Assembly (NCBI GenBank): GCA_002493595.1
Contig: DKZG01000003.1
Location: forward strand, 1 to 64,000
Length of the DNA: 64,000 nucleotides
Direction of reading: 5' to 3'
From: Ruminococcaceae bacterium UBA7080
Lineage (GTDB): Bacteria; Bacillota; Clostridia; Oscillospirales; Acutalibacteraceae
Shown: positions 41,202-51,091 of the stretch, piece after piece
Layout: the number at the start of each line of letters is the position of its first letter
How positions within the stretch are numbered: position 1 is the stretch's first letter
Made by a program: the position numbers and the translations under genes
Notes under the pieces: generated by a model
What the model saw: only the letters and a program-made list of their open reading frames with translations
What the model was told of the DNA's origin: nothing
The model's database searches: none

Positions 41202-42219
41202 AATACTTTACATCCTCATCTGCCGTCAAAGGCAGTCTTTCAACTAAATTTTCTTTAATATATACATAAACCCAGCCCACTCTGTCGCCTTTTTTTACAG
41301 GGGCATATAAAAACGGACTGTGATAAATTTCAAATCTTAAATCCGAGAGAAGATAAAACTTCTTATTATATGAAGCTTTAAACTTATCAAGCTCTCCGCC
41401 GACAGCATTCAGCTCAATCGTATCCGACAGCTCATATTCATTATACTTTTTCTCGCACCGGCTGAAAAGCGAAAGATGGTCGTTCCAGTCATCGGGAGCA
41501 TTGAGTGTAACACAAATTATCTTATTTCCATTATAGTTTTCAGCACTTACAAGGCACCTGCCTGCTTTTTTAGTAAAGCCTGTTTTAACGCCGAATATTT
41601 TTTTATTTCTTGAAAGCAGCTTATTATGATTATAAACTGTAATTCTATTTTGGCCTATGGTTATTTCAGCACTGGGCATGGAAACAATGTCACAGAATAT
41701 TTTGCTTTTTATTGCATGTGCCGTAAGAAGTGCCATATCATACGCCGTTGAATGATGGCCCTTTTGGTCCAATCCCGACGGTGTAATAAAGCAAGAATGA
41801 TTCATTCCTATTTCTTTAGCTTTCTTATTCATAAGAACAGAAAAACTTTCAAGACTGTCTGCAAGAAAAAAAGCAACGGCATTTGCAGAATCATTACCGG
41901 AAGTAAGCATCATTCCGACAATCAAATCATTTAAAGTAATACAATCTCCTGCCTTTAATCCCAAGGAGGAACCTTCTGTTTGAAGCATTTCCTCAGTTAT
42001 TCGAACCATTTCATCAAGCCGATTGCTTTCAACCGCCAAAAGTGCTGTCATAATCTTTGTGGTTGAAGCCATCGAGCGCTCTTCATAAGCATTTTTTTCA
42101 TAAAGAATGGTACCGGTATCTGCATCCATTACAATTGCACTTTGAGCAGAATTATCAGCACCGTAGGCGGTAAAGGAAATTATTAAAAGCACCGCCAAGA
42201 CAAAAGAAAATCTCTTCAA
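41158..42219 (-). CDS. D-alanyl-D-alanine carboxypeptidase (DacF/PBP5 type)
   Basis: Trims the terminal D-Ala of peptidoglycan stem peptides. The active-site motifs are SMASTTKIMT (SxxK), SGNDSAN (SxN) and VKTGFTKKAG (KTG). A signal peptide (KRFSFVLAVLLIISFTAYG) starts the protein if a TTG at 42219 (or 42222) is used, which follows GGGTGA closely. The longest frame begins at 42270 inside an upstream hairpin and is unlikely. It lies next to gerW, in a region with sporulation genes, as DacF-type enzymes often do. Confidence 0.9.
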   Translation of the reverse strand: MKRFSFVLAVLLIISFTAYGADNSAQSAIVMDADTGTILYEKNAYEERSMASTTKIMTALLAVESNRLDEMVRITEEMLQTEGSSLGLKAGDCITLNDLIVGMMLTSGNDSANAVAFFLADSLESFSVLMNKKAKEIGMNHSCFITPSGLDQKGHHSTAYDMALLTAHAIKSKIFCDIVSMPSAEITIGQNRITVYNHNKLLSRNKKIFGVKTGFTKKAGRCLVSAENYNGNKIICVTLNAPDDWNDHLSLFSRCEKKYNEYELSDTIELNAVGGELDKFKASYNKKFYLLSDLRFEIYHSPFLYAPVKKGDRVGWVYVYIKENLVERLPLTADEDVKYYAKQERSTTAEVYG

Positions 42220-42222
42220 CAA

Positions 42223-42258
42223 AATAATCACCCACATAAATATATGCAGGTGATTATT
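42223..42258 (-). terminator. Hairpin between gerW and the carboxypeptidase gene
   Basis: AATAATCACC (42223-42232) and GGTGATTATT (42249-42258) are perfect 10-base arms. On the transcript the second arm contains the GGGTGA ribosome site of the next gene and ends just before its TTG. It may be a terminator/attenuator or a translational gate. Confidence 0.55.
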
Positions 42259-42279
42259 GTAGCAAAACAATGTTTTTGA

Positions 42280-42681
42280 TTATTCTGCAGCAGACTCCTT
42301 ATCTGCAGTCTCATCAGCTTTATCGGCTCTGAGAAGCTCAGTTACTTTGTCAACAAGCTCAGGTATCATAGCAATAGCGCGATCAGCAGATGAAGTGTAA
42401 TTATTAATCTGCATCATTCTGCATTTGCCGTTTTCAATAACAATAAATGCAACGGGAGTAATTGTGATACCACCACCACCGCCGCCGCCGAAAAGCTCAG
42501 CGTTTGACTTTGACGGAAGATCCGTACCTCCAGATGTAAAGCCATAGGATACCTTTGAAACAGGAATAAGAGTAGTATTGCCTGTTACCATTGGCTCACC
42601 GATAATTGTTGAAACATCAACCATCTGGCGCATTTTTTCAAGCGTGTTCTCCATTATTTTGTTTACCGGAGTTTCTTTCAT
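42280..42681 (-). CDS. gerW: GerW family sporulation protein (YtfJ)
   Basis: 133 residues. The family is known from YtfJ/GerW of B. subtilis, a forespore product needed for normal germination. It has the IGEPMVTGNTTLIPVSKVSYGF core, a run of seven glycines after ELF and the TITPVAFIVIENG segment. Its presence supports an endospore-forming host. Confidence 0.94.
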   Translation of the reverse strand: MKETPVNKIMENTLEKMRQMVDVSTIIGEPMVTGNTTLIPVSKVSYGFTSGGTDLPSKSNAELFGGGGGGGITITPVAFIVIENGKCRMMQINNYTSSADRAIAMIPELVDKVTELLRADKADETADKESAAE

Positions 42682-42685
42682 TTCG

Positions 42686-43486
42686 TTAGTCCCCTTTTTT
42701 ATTTATAATTAAATTTTTTAAAAATACAATACCGGCCTTAAGTCCTACTTTTAAAAGAAGACCCACACTGATACTGCCGATGAGCTGAAACTCAACCTCG
42801 GTTTTATCAGCAATAAAATCAGGCTGAATATAGTCATCATAATTATCGACTTTCATACCGTTAAGTATCACGCCCTTGAGCGGATAATAATACTTACAAA
42901 GCGTTCCGTATGACCTGGCAATCATATCGGCATCCGCACCGCCTACCAATATCATAACATAAAGTGAGTAAATATGTAAACCCCTAATTAATGTAGAAAC
43001 AGCAGAATTTGCAGTTTCAAGCAAATTCGAGATAAAGGACATGATTCCGACTATGCCCTCTTCATCCCACATTTTCTTAATCGGATTTGTTTTTTTCTTC
43101 TCAGGTGCAATGCTTTTTGAAGCTGTTGCTTTGGTATCAGCCGTATTATTATCATCGGAAACTGCTGAAGAAAAAGTCTCGCCTTCAATTGAATCGAAAC
43201 TGTCAGCCTTAAGCGTTACATGATCCGTTTTTTGGGGGTCATTTGATTTGACCGCCTTTTTGCTTTTCTTTTTCTTTTTATCCTGAGCCGCAACATCCTT
43301 AGCCTTTTTTTCCGGAAAAAGGATAAAAGATAGTATTTCGGAAAGAATGATATCCTTCTCAAAAAACAGTACTCTTATTTTTGTGTGCCAACCCTTATCA
43401 TACACAAGTGTAACAGTAGCCGAAAGAGAGAGGATTAATGCAATAATCACTGCAAAAACAGCAACAATAATCAAAAATGTCTTCAT
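42686..43486 (-). CDS. DUF2953 domain membrane protein
   Basis: 266 residues. An N-terminal membrane span (FLIIVAVFAVIIALILSLSA) is followed by a Lys/Ser/Asp-rich linker. The DUF2953 domain (ADMIARSYGTLCKYYYPLKG, ending DNYDDYIQPDF) sits at the C-terminus. The family is often found beside gerW in spore formers, which is the case here. Function unknown. Confidence 0.86.
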   Translation of the reverse strand: MKTFLIIVAVFAVIIALILSLSATVTLVYDKGWHTKIRVLFFEKDIILSEILSFILFPEKKAKDVAAQDKKKKKSKKAVKSNDPQKTDHVTLKADSFDSIEGETFSSAVSDDNNTADTKATASKSIAPEKKKTNPIKKMWDEEGIVGIMSFISNLLETANSAVSTLIRGLHIYSLYVMILVGGADADMIARSYGTLCKYYYPLKGVILNGMKVDNYDDYIQPDFIADKTEVEFQLIGSISVGLLLKVGLKAGIVFLKNLIINKKGD

Positions 43487-44110
43487 TTATTCGCCATCCT
43501 CCTGTTTATCGGAATAATCCGATACATCAACTGAAGCAGAACTATCCCCGCCATCTTCAAAAAGAGAGGTTTGAGAATTATCCTTTTCATCATTATTATC
43601 GGGCAAATCCGGTAAATCGTCAAGACTGTTTAACGAAAAGCATCGTAAAAATCTGTCAGTAGTGCCGTAAACCAAAGGTCTTCCCGGTAAATCGAGACGT
43701 CCCTTTTCCTCAATAAGTCCCTTTTGAATAAGATTTGAAACAGGACCGCTGCAATCAACACCGCGTATCTGCTCAATAAAGGAACGCGTAACACTTTTGT
43801 TATAAGCCACAATGGCAAGCACTTCAAAGGCGGCCTGACTGAGCGGAGTATTCTTTTTTATTTCAAGAAGCCCTCTGACATCTTCTGCATATTCCTCTCG
43901 AGTGCAAAGCTGATACTTACCGTCGACACGTATAAGCCTCAATCCTCCGTCACGCTCATCATACACAGCCTCAAGATGACCAAGCATTTTTATGACATTT
44001 TCAACATCAATATTAAGCACCTCAGCAAGCTTGGCAGGCTCCATAGGATCACCGGCAGCAAAAAGCATCGCTTCAAGTGATGCCAACACGTTATTATTGT
44101 TCAATATCAT
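43487..44110 (-). CDS. scpB: Segregation and condensation protein B
   Basis: 207 residues. ScpB dimers bind ScpA and Smc to organise and segregate chromosomes. Two winged-helix units are seen (LEAMLFAAGDPMEPAKLAEV ... and QAAFEVLAIVAYNKSVTRSF, with IRGVD following). The C-terminal tail is acidic. It overlaps scpA by 17 bases. Confidence 0.96.
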   Translation of the reverse strand: MILNNNNVLASLEAMLFAAGDPMEPAKLAEVLNIDVENVIKMLGHLEAVYDERDGGLRLIRVDGKYQLCTREEYAEDVRGLLEIKKNTPLSQAAFEVLAIVAYNKSVTRSFIEQIRGVDCSGPVSNLIQKGLIEEKGRLDLPGRPLVYGTTDRFLRCFSLNSLDDLPDLPDNNDEKDNSQTSLFEDGGDSSASVDVSDYSDKQEDGE

Positions 44111-44822
44111 TTACCTCATTTGCTATCTGTACTGAAGGATTATTCATTTCACCTTCAATTAAAATCTGCTTGGTTTTGGCAAGCTCCAATACGGCAAGAA
44201 AAGTGGCAACCATGTCGCTTTTTGTCTGAGCATCTTTAAAAAGTGCAAGAAACTTAACCTTTTTACCTGCACACAGCTTATTCATCACACTGCTTACTTT
44301 TGAAGCAACAGCAACAAATTTTCTTGCTACAATAACTTTAAAAGAATCCAACGGAGGAGGAAGCTTGCGTCTGCCCCTCCCGGCAGCACTTATGTATGCA
44401 TTAAGCAGTTCTTCACCTTCATGGAAACGCTCATAATCATAATTGACATAGCCCTCCTGTGCCGGGCGCACAAAACGATTAAAGCCATTCGTTTGCTCAG
44501 ATAATTTCTTTGCCATCAGTTTGCAGTCACGGTATTCAATTAATTCACCCGTGAGTTCTTTTTTTAATATTTCCGCTTCTTCATGCTTCGGCAGCAGGGA
44601 TACTGTTTTAATATAAATTAATCTTGCTGCCATTTCAAGAAAATCCCCTGCTACATCAAAATCCTGCTGTTGCATCTGCCTTACATAATCAACATACTGA
44701 TTAACAAGTTCAACAATCGGAATATCATTAATATTTAATTTATGCTTTGAAATCAAATGTAACAACAAGTCCATCGGACCTTCAAAAACATCTATTTTGT
44801 AATTAATCTGTTGCATGAACAC
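44094..44822 (-). CDS. scpA: Segregation and condensation protein A
   Basis: 242 residues. ScpA is the kleisin that bridges the Smc heads. The N-terminal domain shows FEGPMDLLLHLISKHKLNI and DIPIVELVNQYVDYV, with a long helical linker after it. The first ATG or the one two codons on (44816) may be used. It is followed by scpB in the standard pair. Confidence 0.96.
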   Translation of the reverse strand: MFMQQINYKIDVFEGPMDLLLHLISKHKLNINDIPIVELVNQYVDYVRQMQQQDFDVAGDFLEMAARLIYIKTVSLLPKHEEAEILKKELTGELIEYRDCKLMAKKLSEQTNGFNRFVRPAQEGYVNYDYERFHEGEELLNAYISAAGRGRRKLPPPLDSFKVIVARKFVAVASKVSSVMNKLCAGKKVKFLALFKDAQTKSDMVATFLAVLELAKTKQILIEGEMNNPSVQIANEVNDIEQ

Positions 44823-44825
44823 ACC

Positions 44826-45503
44826 TTAAACATCCACTCTGAAAATCAATCTCGGAATAATCGAAATAAAATCAAACATTTTATCATTAAGCCAATAAAG
44901 AGGCACATTAAGCAGACCTGTAAACAAAAGTACCATCAGACCGATCATGATATAGCGATCATATTTCATTATTTTGAAATAGACTTTATCAGGCAGAATT
45001 GCCGAATAGATTTTAGAACCGTCAAGAGGCGGAATCGGCAAAAGATTAAACACAGCCAGCATAACATTAACCTGAGCGGCATATGAAAAGAAAACTATTA
45101 AAGCATTTATGCCGGCATTGGCACTTTCAAAAGCCGCAAGGCCGTATGCTATAAATACAGAAATAAAGCCCATCAGAATATTTGAAACAGGACCTGCAAA
45201 AGCAATCAAAGCCATATCACGTCTCGGATGTTTTAACCGTGCAGGATTTATGGGGACCGGATTGGCATAACCAATACCAAAAATAAAGATCATTATTGTA
45301 CCTATAATATCAAGATGAGCAAACGGATTAACAGTAAGCCGGCCCTTAAGCTTAGCCGTATCATCACCGCATTTATACGCTGCTAATGCATGAGCAAGCT
45401 CGTGTATGGGCAAACAGCAAAACACTACAAAGCATTTTGAAAGTATACTGATTATCAGGGTGAAATAATCACCTGAACGTAAAAGACTTAACATATTACC
45501 CAT
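44826..45503 (-). CDS. Site-2 protease family membrane protein (M50)
   Basis: 225 residues with about six membrane spans. The zinc site is HELAHA near residue 34 and the second metal motif is NLLPIPPLDG. It belongs to the YwhC/SpoIVFB-like group of small intramembrane metalloproteases without PDZ or CBS domains. The position just before scpA is standard in Clostridia. Substrate unknown. Confidence 0.9.
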   Translation of the reverse strand: MGNMLSLLRSGDYFTLIISILSKCFVVFCCLPIHELAHALAAYKCGDDTAKLKGRLTVNPFAHLDIIGTIMIFIFGIGYANPVPINPARLKHPRRDMALIAFAGPVSNILMGFISVFIAYGLAAFESANAGINALIVFFSYAAQVNVMLAVFNLLPIPPLDGSKIYSAILPDKVYFKIMKYDRYIMIGLMVLLFTGLLNVPLYWLNDKMFDFISIIPRLIFRVDV

Positions 45504-45507
45504 AATA

Positions 45508-46329
45508 TCAATCCTTTTTTACTGCGGTAACAATCCTGTCATTACCGTACATATCCTTAATAACCTGAATATCATCAAAGCCGGTAAGAAGCTGTTTTAT
45601 TTCAGCACCCTGACTTTCACCGATTTCAAGAAAAATTCTTCCTTTTTTATTTAACATACCAGACCAATTATCGTTGATTATACGATAAAAGTCAAGACCA
45701 TCTTTTCCGCCGTCAAGAGCCATTGCCGGTTCAAAGCGAACCTCACTCTGCAAACTCTTTATTGCTTCACTTTCGATATACGGCGGATTTGCAACAATTA
45801 CATCCGCTTTAATCAAATCATTTGTGTTTTTTATATCTGCACATAGAGCTTTGGCATTTCTCACACCCTGACAATTCTTCATAAGCCAGAAAAAAGCATC
45901 ACTACTCTTCTCGATCAAATACACAACTGCATTGGGACAGGCTTTTGCAATACTTATGCCAATACAGCCTGAACCGGCACACAAATCATACACCGTACAT
46001 TGACCCAACGATTTTATGTATTCAACTGCGGCGGCACAAAGCTCCTCTGTTTCCGGCCTCGGAATTAAAACTCCCCTGCCGACATAAAATTCACTTTCAT
46101 AAAAATCCCATTTGCCGATAACATACTGAAGCGGTTCACCGTTTTTTAGCCGCCATAATAAATCAGCAAATTTTTTCATTATTATATCATCATCGGTATG
46201 CATACGAAATTCGCTGTTCTTTATGCCGGCAAGATGACAAACTGTACAAAGTGATTTAAATTCAGCCTCATCAATGCCATTGCAGGACAAAAAATACACA
46301 CCATAGTTATATGCTTGCTTTAATGTCAT
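45508..46329 (-). CDS. prmC: Release factor glutamine methyltransferase
   Basis: 273 residues. PrmC methylates the GGQ glutamine of release factors RF1 and RF2. The helical N-terminal domain is followed by the SAM loop (VYDLCAGSGCIGISIAKA) and the substrate motif ANPPYIES. It overlaps the DUF1385 gene by four bases; the two are neighbours in most Firmicutes. Confidence 0.95.
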   Translation of the reverse strand: MTLKQAYNYGVYFLSCNGIDEAEFKSLCTVCHLAGIKNSEFRMHTDDDIIMKKFADLLWRLKNGEPLQYVIGKWDFYESEFYVGRGVLIPRPETEELCAAAVEYIKSLGQCTVYDLCAGSGCIGISIAKACPNAVVYLIEKSSDAFFWLMKNCQGVRNAKALCADIKNTNDLIKADVIVANPPYIESEAIKSLQSEVRFEPAMALDGGKDGLDFYRIINDNWSGMLNKKGRIFLEIGESQGAEIKQLLTGFDDIQVIKDMYGNDRIVTAVKKD

Positions 46330-47300
46330 TTAATTTCATCATCCTCGGGATTATCAGTTATAACGGCCTTAAGCGACTCGATTCCAACCTCAATGATTTC
46401 ATCGTCAGGCTCTTTCGTGGTCAGACGCTGCATCCACAAACCCGGTGCAGACAGTATTTTGACCAAAAGATTATCATGCCTGCCTGCATATTTAATAAAT
46501 TCATAGCCTATACCCATAATAATCGGCAGCATAGGCAATTTTATAAGCATCCATAAAATTGTATTCTCTTTAATCTCATCAGGAACTATAAGAGAAAGCA
46601 GACTTATAAACACTATACTGAAAATAAGCATTACAAAAATAAACGATGTGCCGCATCTTGGATGAAAACGTGAACAATTTTTGACATTATCAATCGTAAG
46701 ATCAAGTCCGGCTTCATAACAGGCAATTGACTTATGCTCGGCACCATGATACATAAACGTACGCTTTATATCCTTCATACGGCTGACCAATGCAATATAT
46801 ACAACAAAAATCACTATTTTAAGTACGCCTTCAATTGTACCCTGCCATGCATCCAAAGATCCACCCGCCAAAACATTAAGCCGATTAAAAATAAATACAG
46901 GCAGATAGAAAAAAATAGCAAACGCCAAAAGGCCTCCGATTACAGTAGCAATACCCATCAATATATCCATAAACTTATCGCCGAGCTTATCTGTGAGCCA
47001 CTTTTCAAACTGATTCATCTCAACGTTTTCCATATCCTCCATACCTGAGGCTTCGGCAGAATACATAAGCATTTTATAACCAAGTATCATGGACTCTACA
47101 AATGCAACAATTCCGCGGATTATCGGAAAACCGAGAAATTTATATTTTTCCTTTGCGTGCTTAAATTCATGATGCTCTACCAAAATATTTCCGCTCTCCT
47201 GCCTGACAGCAGTTGCAATACCCTTTGGACCTTGCATCATTACACCCTCAATCAGCGCCTGACCGCCTACCGAGGTCTTATGCATTTTTTTATCACTCAT
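46326..47300 (-). CDS. DUF1385 membrane protein (YqhQ family)
   Basis: 324 residues. The family signature GGQALIEGVMMQGP is at the N-terminus, and YHGAEHKSIACYEAG plus FHPRCGTSF with possible metal ligands come further on. Four to five membrane spans are present. The function is unsettled, but the gene is almost always beside prmC (and prfA) as here. Confidence 0.92.
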   Translation of the reverse strand: MSDKKMHKTSVGGQALIEGVMMQGPKGIATAVRQESGNILVEHHEFKHAKEKYKFLGFPIIRGIVAFVESMILGYKMLMYSAEASGMEDMENVEMNQFEKWLTDKLGDKFMDILMGIATVIGGLLAFAIFFYLPVFIFNRLNVLAGGSLDAWQGTIEGVLKIVIFVVYIALVSRMKDIKRTFMYHGAEHKSIACYEAGLDLTIDNVKNCSRFHPRCGTSFIFVMLIFSIVFISLLSLIVPDEIKENTILWMLIKLPMLPIIMGIGYEFIKYAGRHDNLLVKILSAPGLWMQRLTTKEPDDEIIEVGIESLKAVITDNPEDDEIK

Positions 47301-48837
47301 TGCTATCGCCCTTCATTTCAATACCTTTATTAATCTCCGCATCATCAGGATTTTCCGCAATTCCTTGGAGTTCATTTTCAGTCGGTGCATTTTGAACAGG
47401 AAGATAAATGATAACAAGTGTTCCCCTGCCCTCTTCACTGTCTATTTCCAATTTACCATTATGTAAATTAATAATTTCATTTGTTACAGCCAGCCCGATA
47501 CCCGAACCGCGCACAGAAACATTTGCCTTATAAAACTTATCCTTAACATGCGGCAAATCCTCTTTACTGATGCCGCAGCCCTGATCGGCAATTGCAATGC
47601 TGATGAAGTCTTTAGCATCAAGTTTGATAAACTGCGCTTTTACAAATATTTTACTGGGTGAACGTGAGTATTTAAGCGCATTATCAAGTATATTCATAAA
47701 CACCTGTCTGAGTCTGTTTGCATCAGCATCTGCAACAGCGGGAACATCAGGAATACTGTATTTTACCTCTATACCTTCCCGCATTGCACGCTCACAAAAT
47801 GTAAACACGGTCTCGTCAAGTTCAGCAAAAACATCGGTTTTGGCAAGTTTCAGATTCATTCTTCCGCTTTGAAGCCTTGAAAAATCCAGAAGCTCTTCCA
47901 CAAAGCCTTCAAGCCTGCCTGCTTCCTTGACAATGACCTCAAGGCCTTTTCGTGTCACTTCATCAAACGAATCATTAATTCCGAAAGTCAGAGTCTCGCC
48001 CCAGCCTTTAATGGAGGTAAGCGGCGTTCTGAGTTCATGTGAAATCGTAGAGATGAAATCGTTTTTCATTTTATCTGTAGTAGATATTTCCTCGGCCATT
48101 GAATTAATTGAATCACATAAATCACCGATTTCATCGTTATACTTTTTTTCAATCCTGGCGGTATAATCGCCCTGGGCAATTTTTTTTGTTGTTTCATTAA
48201 TTTCCTGTACGGGAAAAATGATGGAACGTATGAAAAAGAGATTGGAAAAAATAATAATTGCGAAAACAATAATTAACGCAAGTAAAATCAAGAAAACCAT
48301 TGAACCAATCTGATTATCAATCTGTTCAAGCGAAGACATAATGCGCACAGCCCCAACTATATCTCCGTCGTGATTCTTTATTGCACGGCACACTGACATA
48401 ACCTTTTCACCGCTGTCAAGCCGGCCGATATATTTCCCGCTGCCGTCAGCAGAAACAAGTGCATCGTCATAGTCAGGCATATCCTGCTTTTCAATGGCAA
48501 AACCGCTGGATGACATAACTACCTGTGCATCACTGCCAATCACCCAAATTGTAGTTTTATCTTTATAGCTGTAGCTTTCAATAAAATCCATTGCAGACTG
48601 CTCAAGCGTCACTCCGGACTCAAGATTAGAAGAAAAATAATCTGTAGCTGTTGACGATGTTCCCGAATTAAGAATGCTCTCAACATTCGAATAATAATAT
48701 GTTTTAATCGTATATGAGGAAGCAACAAATACAATTATAAAGAAAATTGCAATAACACCGATGATATTAATAAGCCATCTAAGTGTTATTCCCTTAATTT
48801 TAGGGATATGAAGTTTTTTAGTGAATTCATTTTTCAT
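47293..48837 (-). CDS. Sensor histidine kinase
   Basis: 514 residues. Two membrane spans (about 20-42 and 180-205) flank an outer sensor domain of about 135 residues. HAMP, HisKA (FISTISHELRTPLTSIKGW, phosphorylated histidine) and HATPase domains (NILDNALKYS, DQGCGIS, GSGIGLAVT) follow. The acidic C-terminal tail overlaps the DUF1385 gene. It pairs with the response regulator before it and resembles WalK/PhoR-type kinases. The signal is unknown. Confidence 0.93.
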   Translation of the reverse strand: MKNEFTKKLHIPKIKGITLRWLINIIGVIAIFFIIVFVASSYTIKTYYYSNVESILNSGTSSTATDYFSSNLESGVTLEQSAMDFIESYSYKDKTTIWVIGSDAQVVMSSSGFAIEKQDMPDYDDALVSADGSGKYIGRLDSGEKVMSVCRAIKNHDGDIVGAVRIMSSLEQIDNQIGSMVFLILLALIIVFAIIIFSNLFFIRSIIFPVQEINETTKKIAQGDYTARIEKKYNDEIGDLCDSINSMAEEISTTDKMKNDFISTISHELRTPLTSIKGWGETLTFGINDSFDEVTRKGLEVIVKEAGRLEGFVEELLDFSRLQSGRMNLKLAKTDVFAELDETVFTFCERAMREGIEVKYSIPDVPAVADADANRLRQVFMNILDNALKYSRSPSKIFVKAQFIKLDAKDFISIAIADQGCGISKEDLPHVKDKFYKANVSVRGSGIGLAVTNEIINLHNGKLEIDSEEGRGTLVIIYLPVQNAPTENELQGIAENPDDAEINKGIEMKGDSNE

Positions 48838-48873
48838 TGCTTGCCTGCCAATATTATAATTCTTATATTTCTG

Positions 48874-49587
48874 TTACTGCTTTGATGTTATCCACTTATA
48901 ACCAAGTCCCCAAATCGTAACAAGTCTTGTGGGATTTGAAGCATTTTCCTCAATCTTTATTCTAAGGCGCCTTATATTAACATCAACGATTTTTTCATCG
49001 CCGTAATAATTTGCACCCCATACCGTTTTGAGAATATCTGTTCTTGATAGTGCAGCATTAGGATTTTTGAAAAAATATTCAATAATCTGAAATTCCACTT
49101 GAGTCAGCTCAATAAGCTCGCCATTCTTTGCCAGTGTTCTGTTTCTGAGATTAAGCTCAAACTCATCAAGAATAATACTGTCACCCGTTGTATCATTTTT
49201 TCTGAAGCCTCTGGTCATTTCAACACGGCGGTAAACGGCATCTACCCTCGCCATAAGCTCACTTGGTGAAAATGGCTTTGTCACATAGTCATCAGCACCA
49301 AAGAGAAGACCTGTAACCTTGTCCATTTCCTGCGTTTTGGCACTGAGCATAATTATGCCCAAGTCCGCTGATCGCTTGCGAAGCTCCTTACACACGGCAA
49401 GGCCATCAAGCTCAGGCATCATAATGTCCAAAATCGCAACATCAAAGCTATTTTGATCCTTGCTGAATTTTTCCAGTGCAACAACGCCATTTTCAGCCTG
49501 TTCAACCTCATATCCGCTTCTTGTAAGATTAATCACAATAAATTCGCGGATTGACTCTTCATCCTCTGCAACCAATACCTTTTTCAT
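48874..49587 (-). CDS. OmpR/PhoB-type response regulator
   Basis: 237 residues. The receiver domain has the acidic pocket (VAEDEE), the phosphorylated aspartate in DVAILDIMMPELDG and the KPFSPSEL lysine. The winged-helix DNA-binding domain ends RLVTIWGLGYKW. It precedes its kinase by 36 bases. Its closeness to WalR or PhoP cannot be settled by eye. Confidence 0.94.
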   Translation of the reverse strand: MKKVLVAEDEESIREFIVINLTRSGYEVEQAENGVVALEKFSKDQNSFDVAILDIMMPELDGLAVCKELRKRSADLGIIMLSAKTQEMDKVTGLLFGADDYVTKPFSPSELMARVDAVYRRVEMTRGFRKNDTTGDSIILDEFELNLRNRTLAKNGELIELTQVEFQIIEYFFKNPNAALSRTDILKTVWGANYYGDEKIVDVNIRRLRIKIEENASNPTRLVTIWGLGYKWITSKQ

Positions 49588-49612
49588 ATTAATTCCTCCT
49601 CTGTGTTGAAAA

Positions 49613-50920
49613 TCAGTAGGGCTTAATCATCGTTTTAAGATTGTCAACTGTAAATTGAATATCGGCTTTTTTGTTTATCTTTGCAAGATAAACGAAACCG
49701 GAATTACTTAGTATTTCTGTATAACCCTGAAGATTTATTTCACTTGGATTATATGCTGATTTTATCATTGTAATGATGCTGAAGCATTCTTCGTTTCCTT
49801 CTTTTGAAATGAGCGAAAGAATTCTGCTCTCACTGTCATACTTAACTTTTAACTTTGAAAAATCCCTGTCATTTATCATAAGCGAATATGAATCACGCTT
49901 GCATGTGTAAGTATAGCATTTATGTTTAAGGACAGTGTTTTCATACACAGACCAGCTTTGAGCAGTAATTTGAGTAGGAAGCGAGTCGATGGATTTATCG
50001 ATGGGAATCTCAATAAAACCATCGTCATCAATATCTCTGCAGCACAGAATACTGTTACGGGTGGTTTCATATGTTTCTCCGGTATCATAGCTGTAAAACG
50101 GAGAAACGATTGAATCATAATAATCAGACCAATAAATGAATTCGGTAACCATTGAATTTCCGTCAGATTTAAGCGCATCAGCATATATGCTCATGCCTTC
50201 ATCCGTCATCCCCGAAGTAATATGTTCAAAAGAAATGATTGTATTATCAAGCTTCGTTTTGCCTAAAAGCTTTTTACTGTTATCTGCAAAGGAGTAAAGC
50301 TCTGCAGTAGGAGACTGTGCAGCTGAACCTATATTGAATACCACAACCTCATTAACCTTATCCTCATTAATATCGGTACAGATAAAATCGCCTGCCGAAA
50401 CCGGTTTGCAAATAGATTTAAGTGATGTTGAATTTTTCTCTTCAACCTGGGTATAGACATTGAATTTATAGCTGTTAGATTTTGAAATCACACTCCAGCA
50501 AACAAGAATTTCGCTGAAACCATCATTATTAACATCACAAAAATCAACAGATCTTACATCACTGCCGTCGCCTTTGATACTTTCCACAACATTCCATTTG
50601 GAATTCGTTTTTTTCAGTACTGCAAGATTTGCCGTACCACGATCTGCCGAAGGCTCATAAAAGGCAATTGCCTCCTCCTGTTTGTCACCATCCAAATCAT
50701 AAAAAATAAACGAAGTTGTGTAATCACCGTTTGAAGGTATTTTTATTAAATAACCTGATTTGCAATACTCGTCAACAGCGTTCTGAACACCTGCATTATC
50801 GCCGCTGGGTGATATGGGAGAGATTAAATCATCAATTGAATTTGCAAGCCTGAAGTTATTGCATCCTGAAAGTAAAAGTGATAAAGACAAAATGACTAAA
50901 ACGATTTTAATTTTTTTCAT
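49613..50920 (-). CDS. Lipoprotein with VCBS/FG-GAP-like repeats
   Basis: 435 residues from the ATG at 50920, which has AAAGGGGTG ahead. The lipobox is LLLSGCN. Calcium-loop motifs of the FG-GAP kind occur several times (YDLDGDKQEEAIAFYE, DVNNDGFSEILVCW, DINEDKVNEVVVF, DIDDDGFIEIPID), which points to a beta-propeller outside the membrane. It starts the transcript that continues into the two-component system, so it may be part of its sensory function. Confidence 0.8.
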   Translation of the reverse strand: MKKIKIVLVILSLSLLLSGCNNFRLANSIDDLISPISPSGDNAGVQNAVDEYCKSGYLIKIPSNGDYTTSFIFYDLDGDKQEEAIAFYEPSADRGTANLAVLKKTNSKWNVVESIKGDGSDVRSVDFCDVNNDGFSEILVCWSVISKSNSYKFNVYTQVEEKNSTSLKSICKPVSAGDFICTDINEDKVNEVVVFNIGSAAQSPTAELYSFADNSKKLLGKTKLDNTIISFEHITSGMTDEGMSIYADALKSDGNSMVTEFIYWSDYYDSIVSPFYSYDTGETYETTRNSILCCRDIDDDGFIEIPIDKSIDSLPTQITAQSWSVYENTVLKHKCYTYTCKRDSYSLMINDRDFSKLKVKYDSESRILSLISKEGNEECFSIITMIKSAYNPSEINLQGYTEILSNSGFVYLAKINKKADIQFTVDNLKTMIKPY

Positions 50921-51039
50921 TTTGTCACCCCTTTTACACATATATTGGATATTATAACAGAAAAAGAAAATAAAATAAACATAAATTTAAAAAATGTTAA
51001 CAAGAATTACATTTAAAACAACGAAATATAAAAAGAAAG

Positions 51040-51076
51040 CCCTTGCAAATATAAAATTTTATTATATCAGCAAGGG
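51040..51076 (-). terminator. Terminator of the DUF2804 gene
   Basis: CCCTTGC (51040-51046) pairs with GCAAGGG (51070-51076). Reading left, CTTTCTTTTTAT follows. Confidence 0.8.
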
Positions 51077-51091
51077 ATCTATATATTCAAA

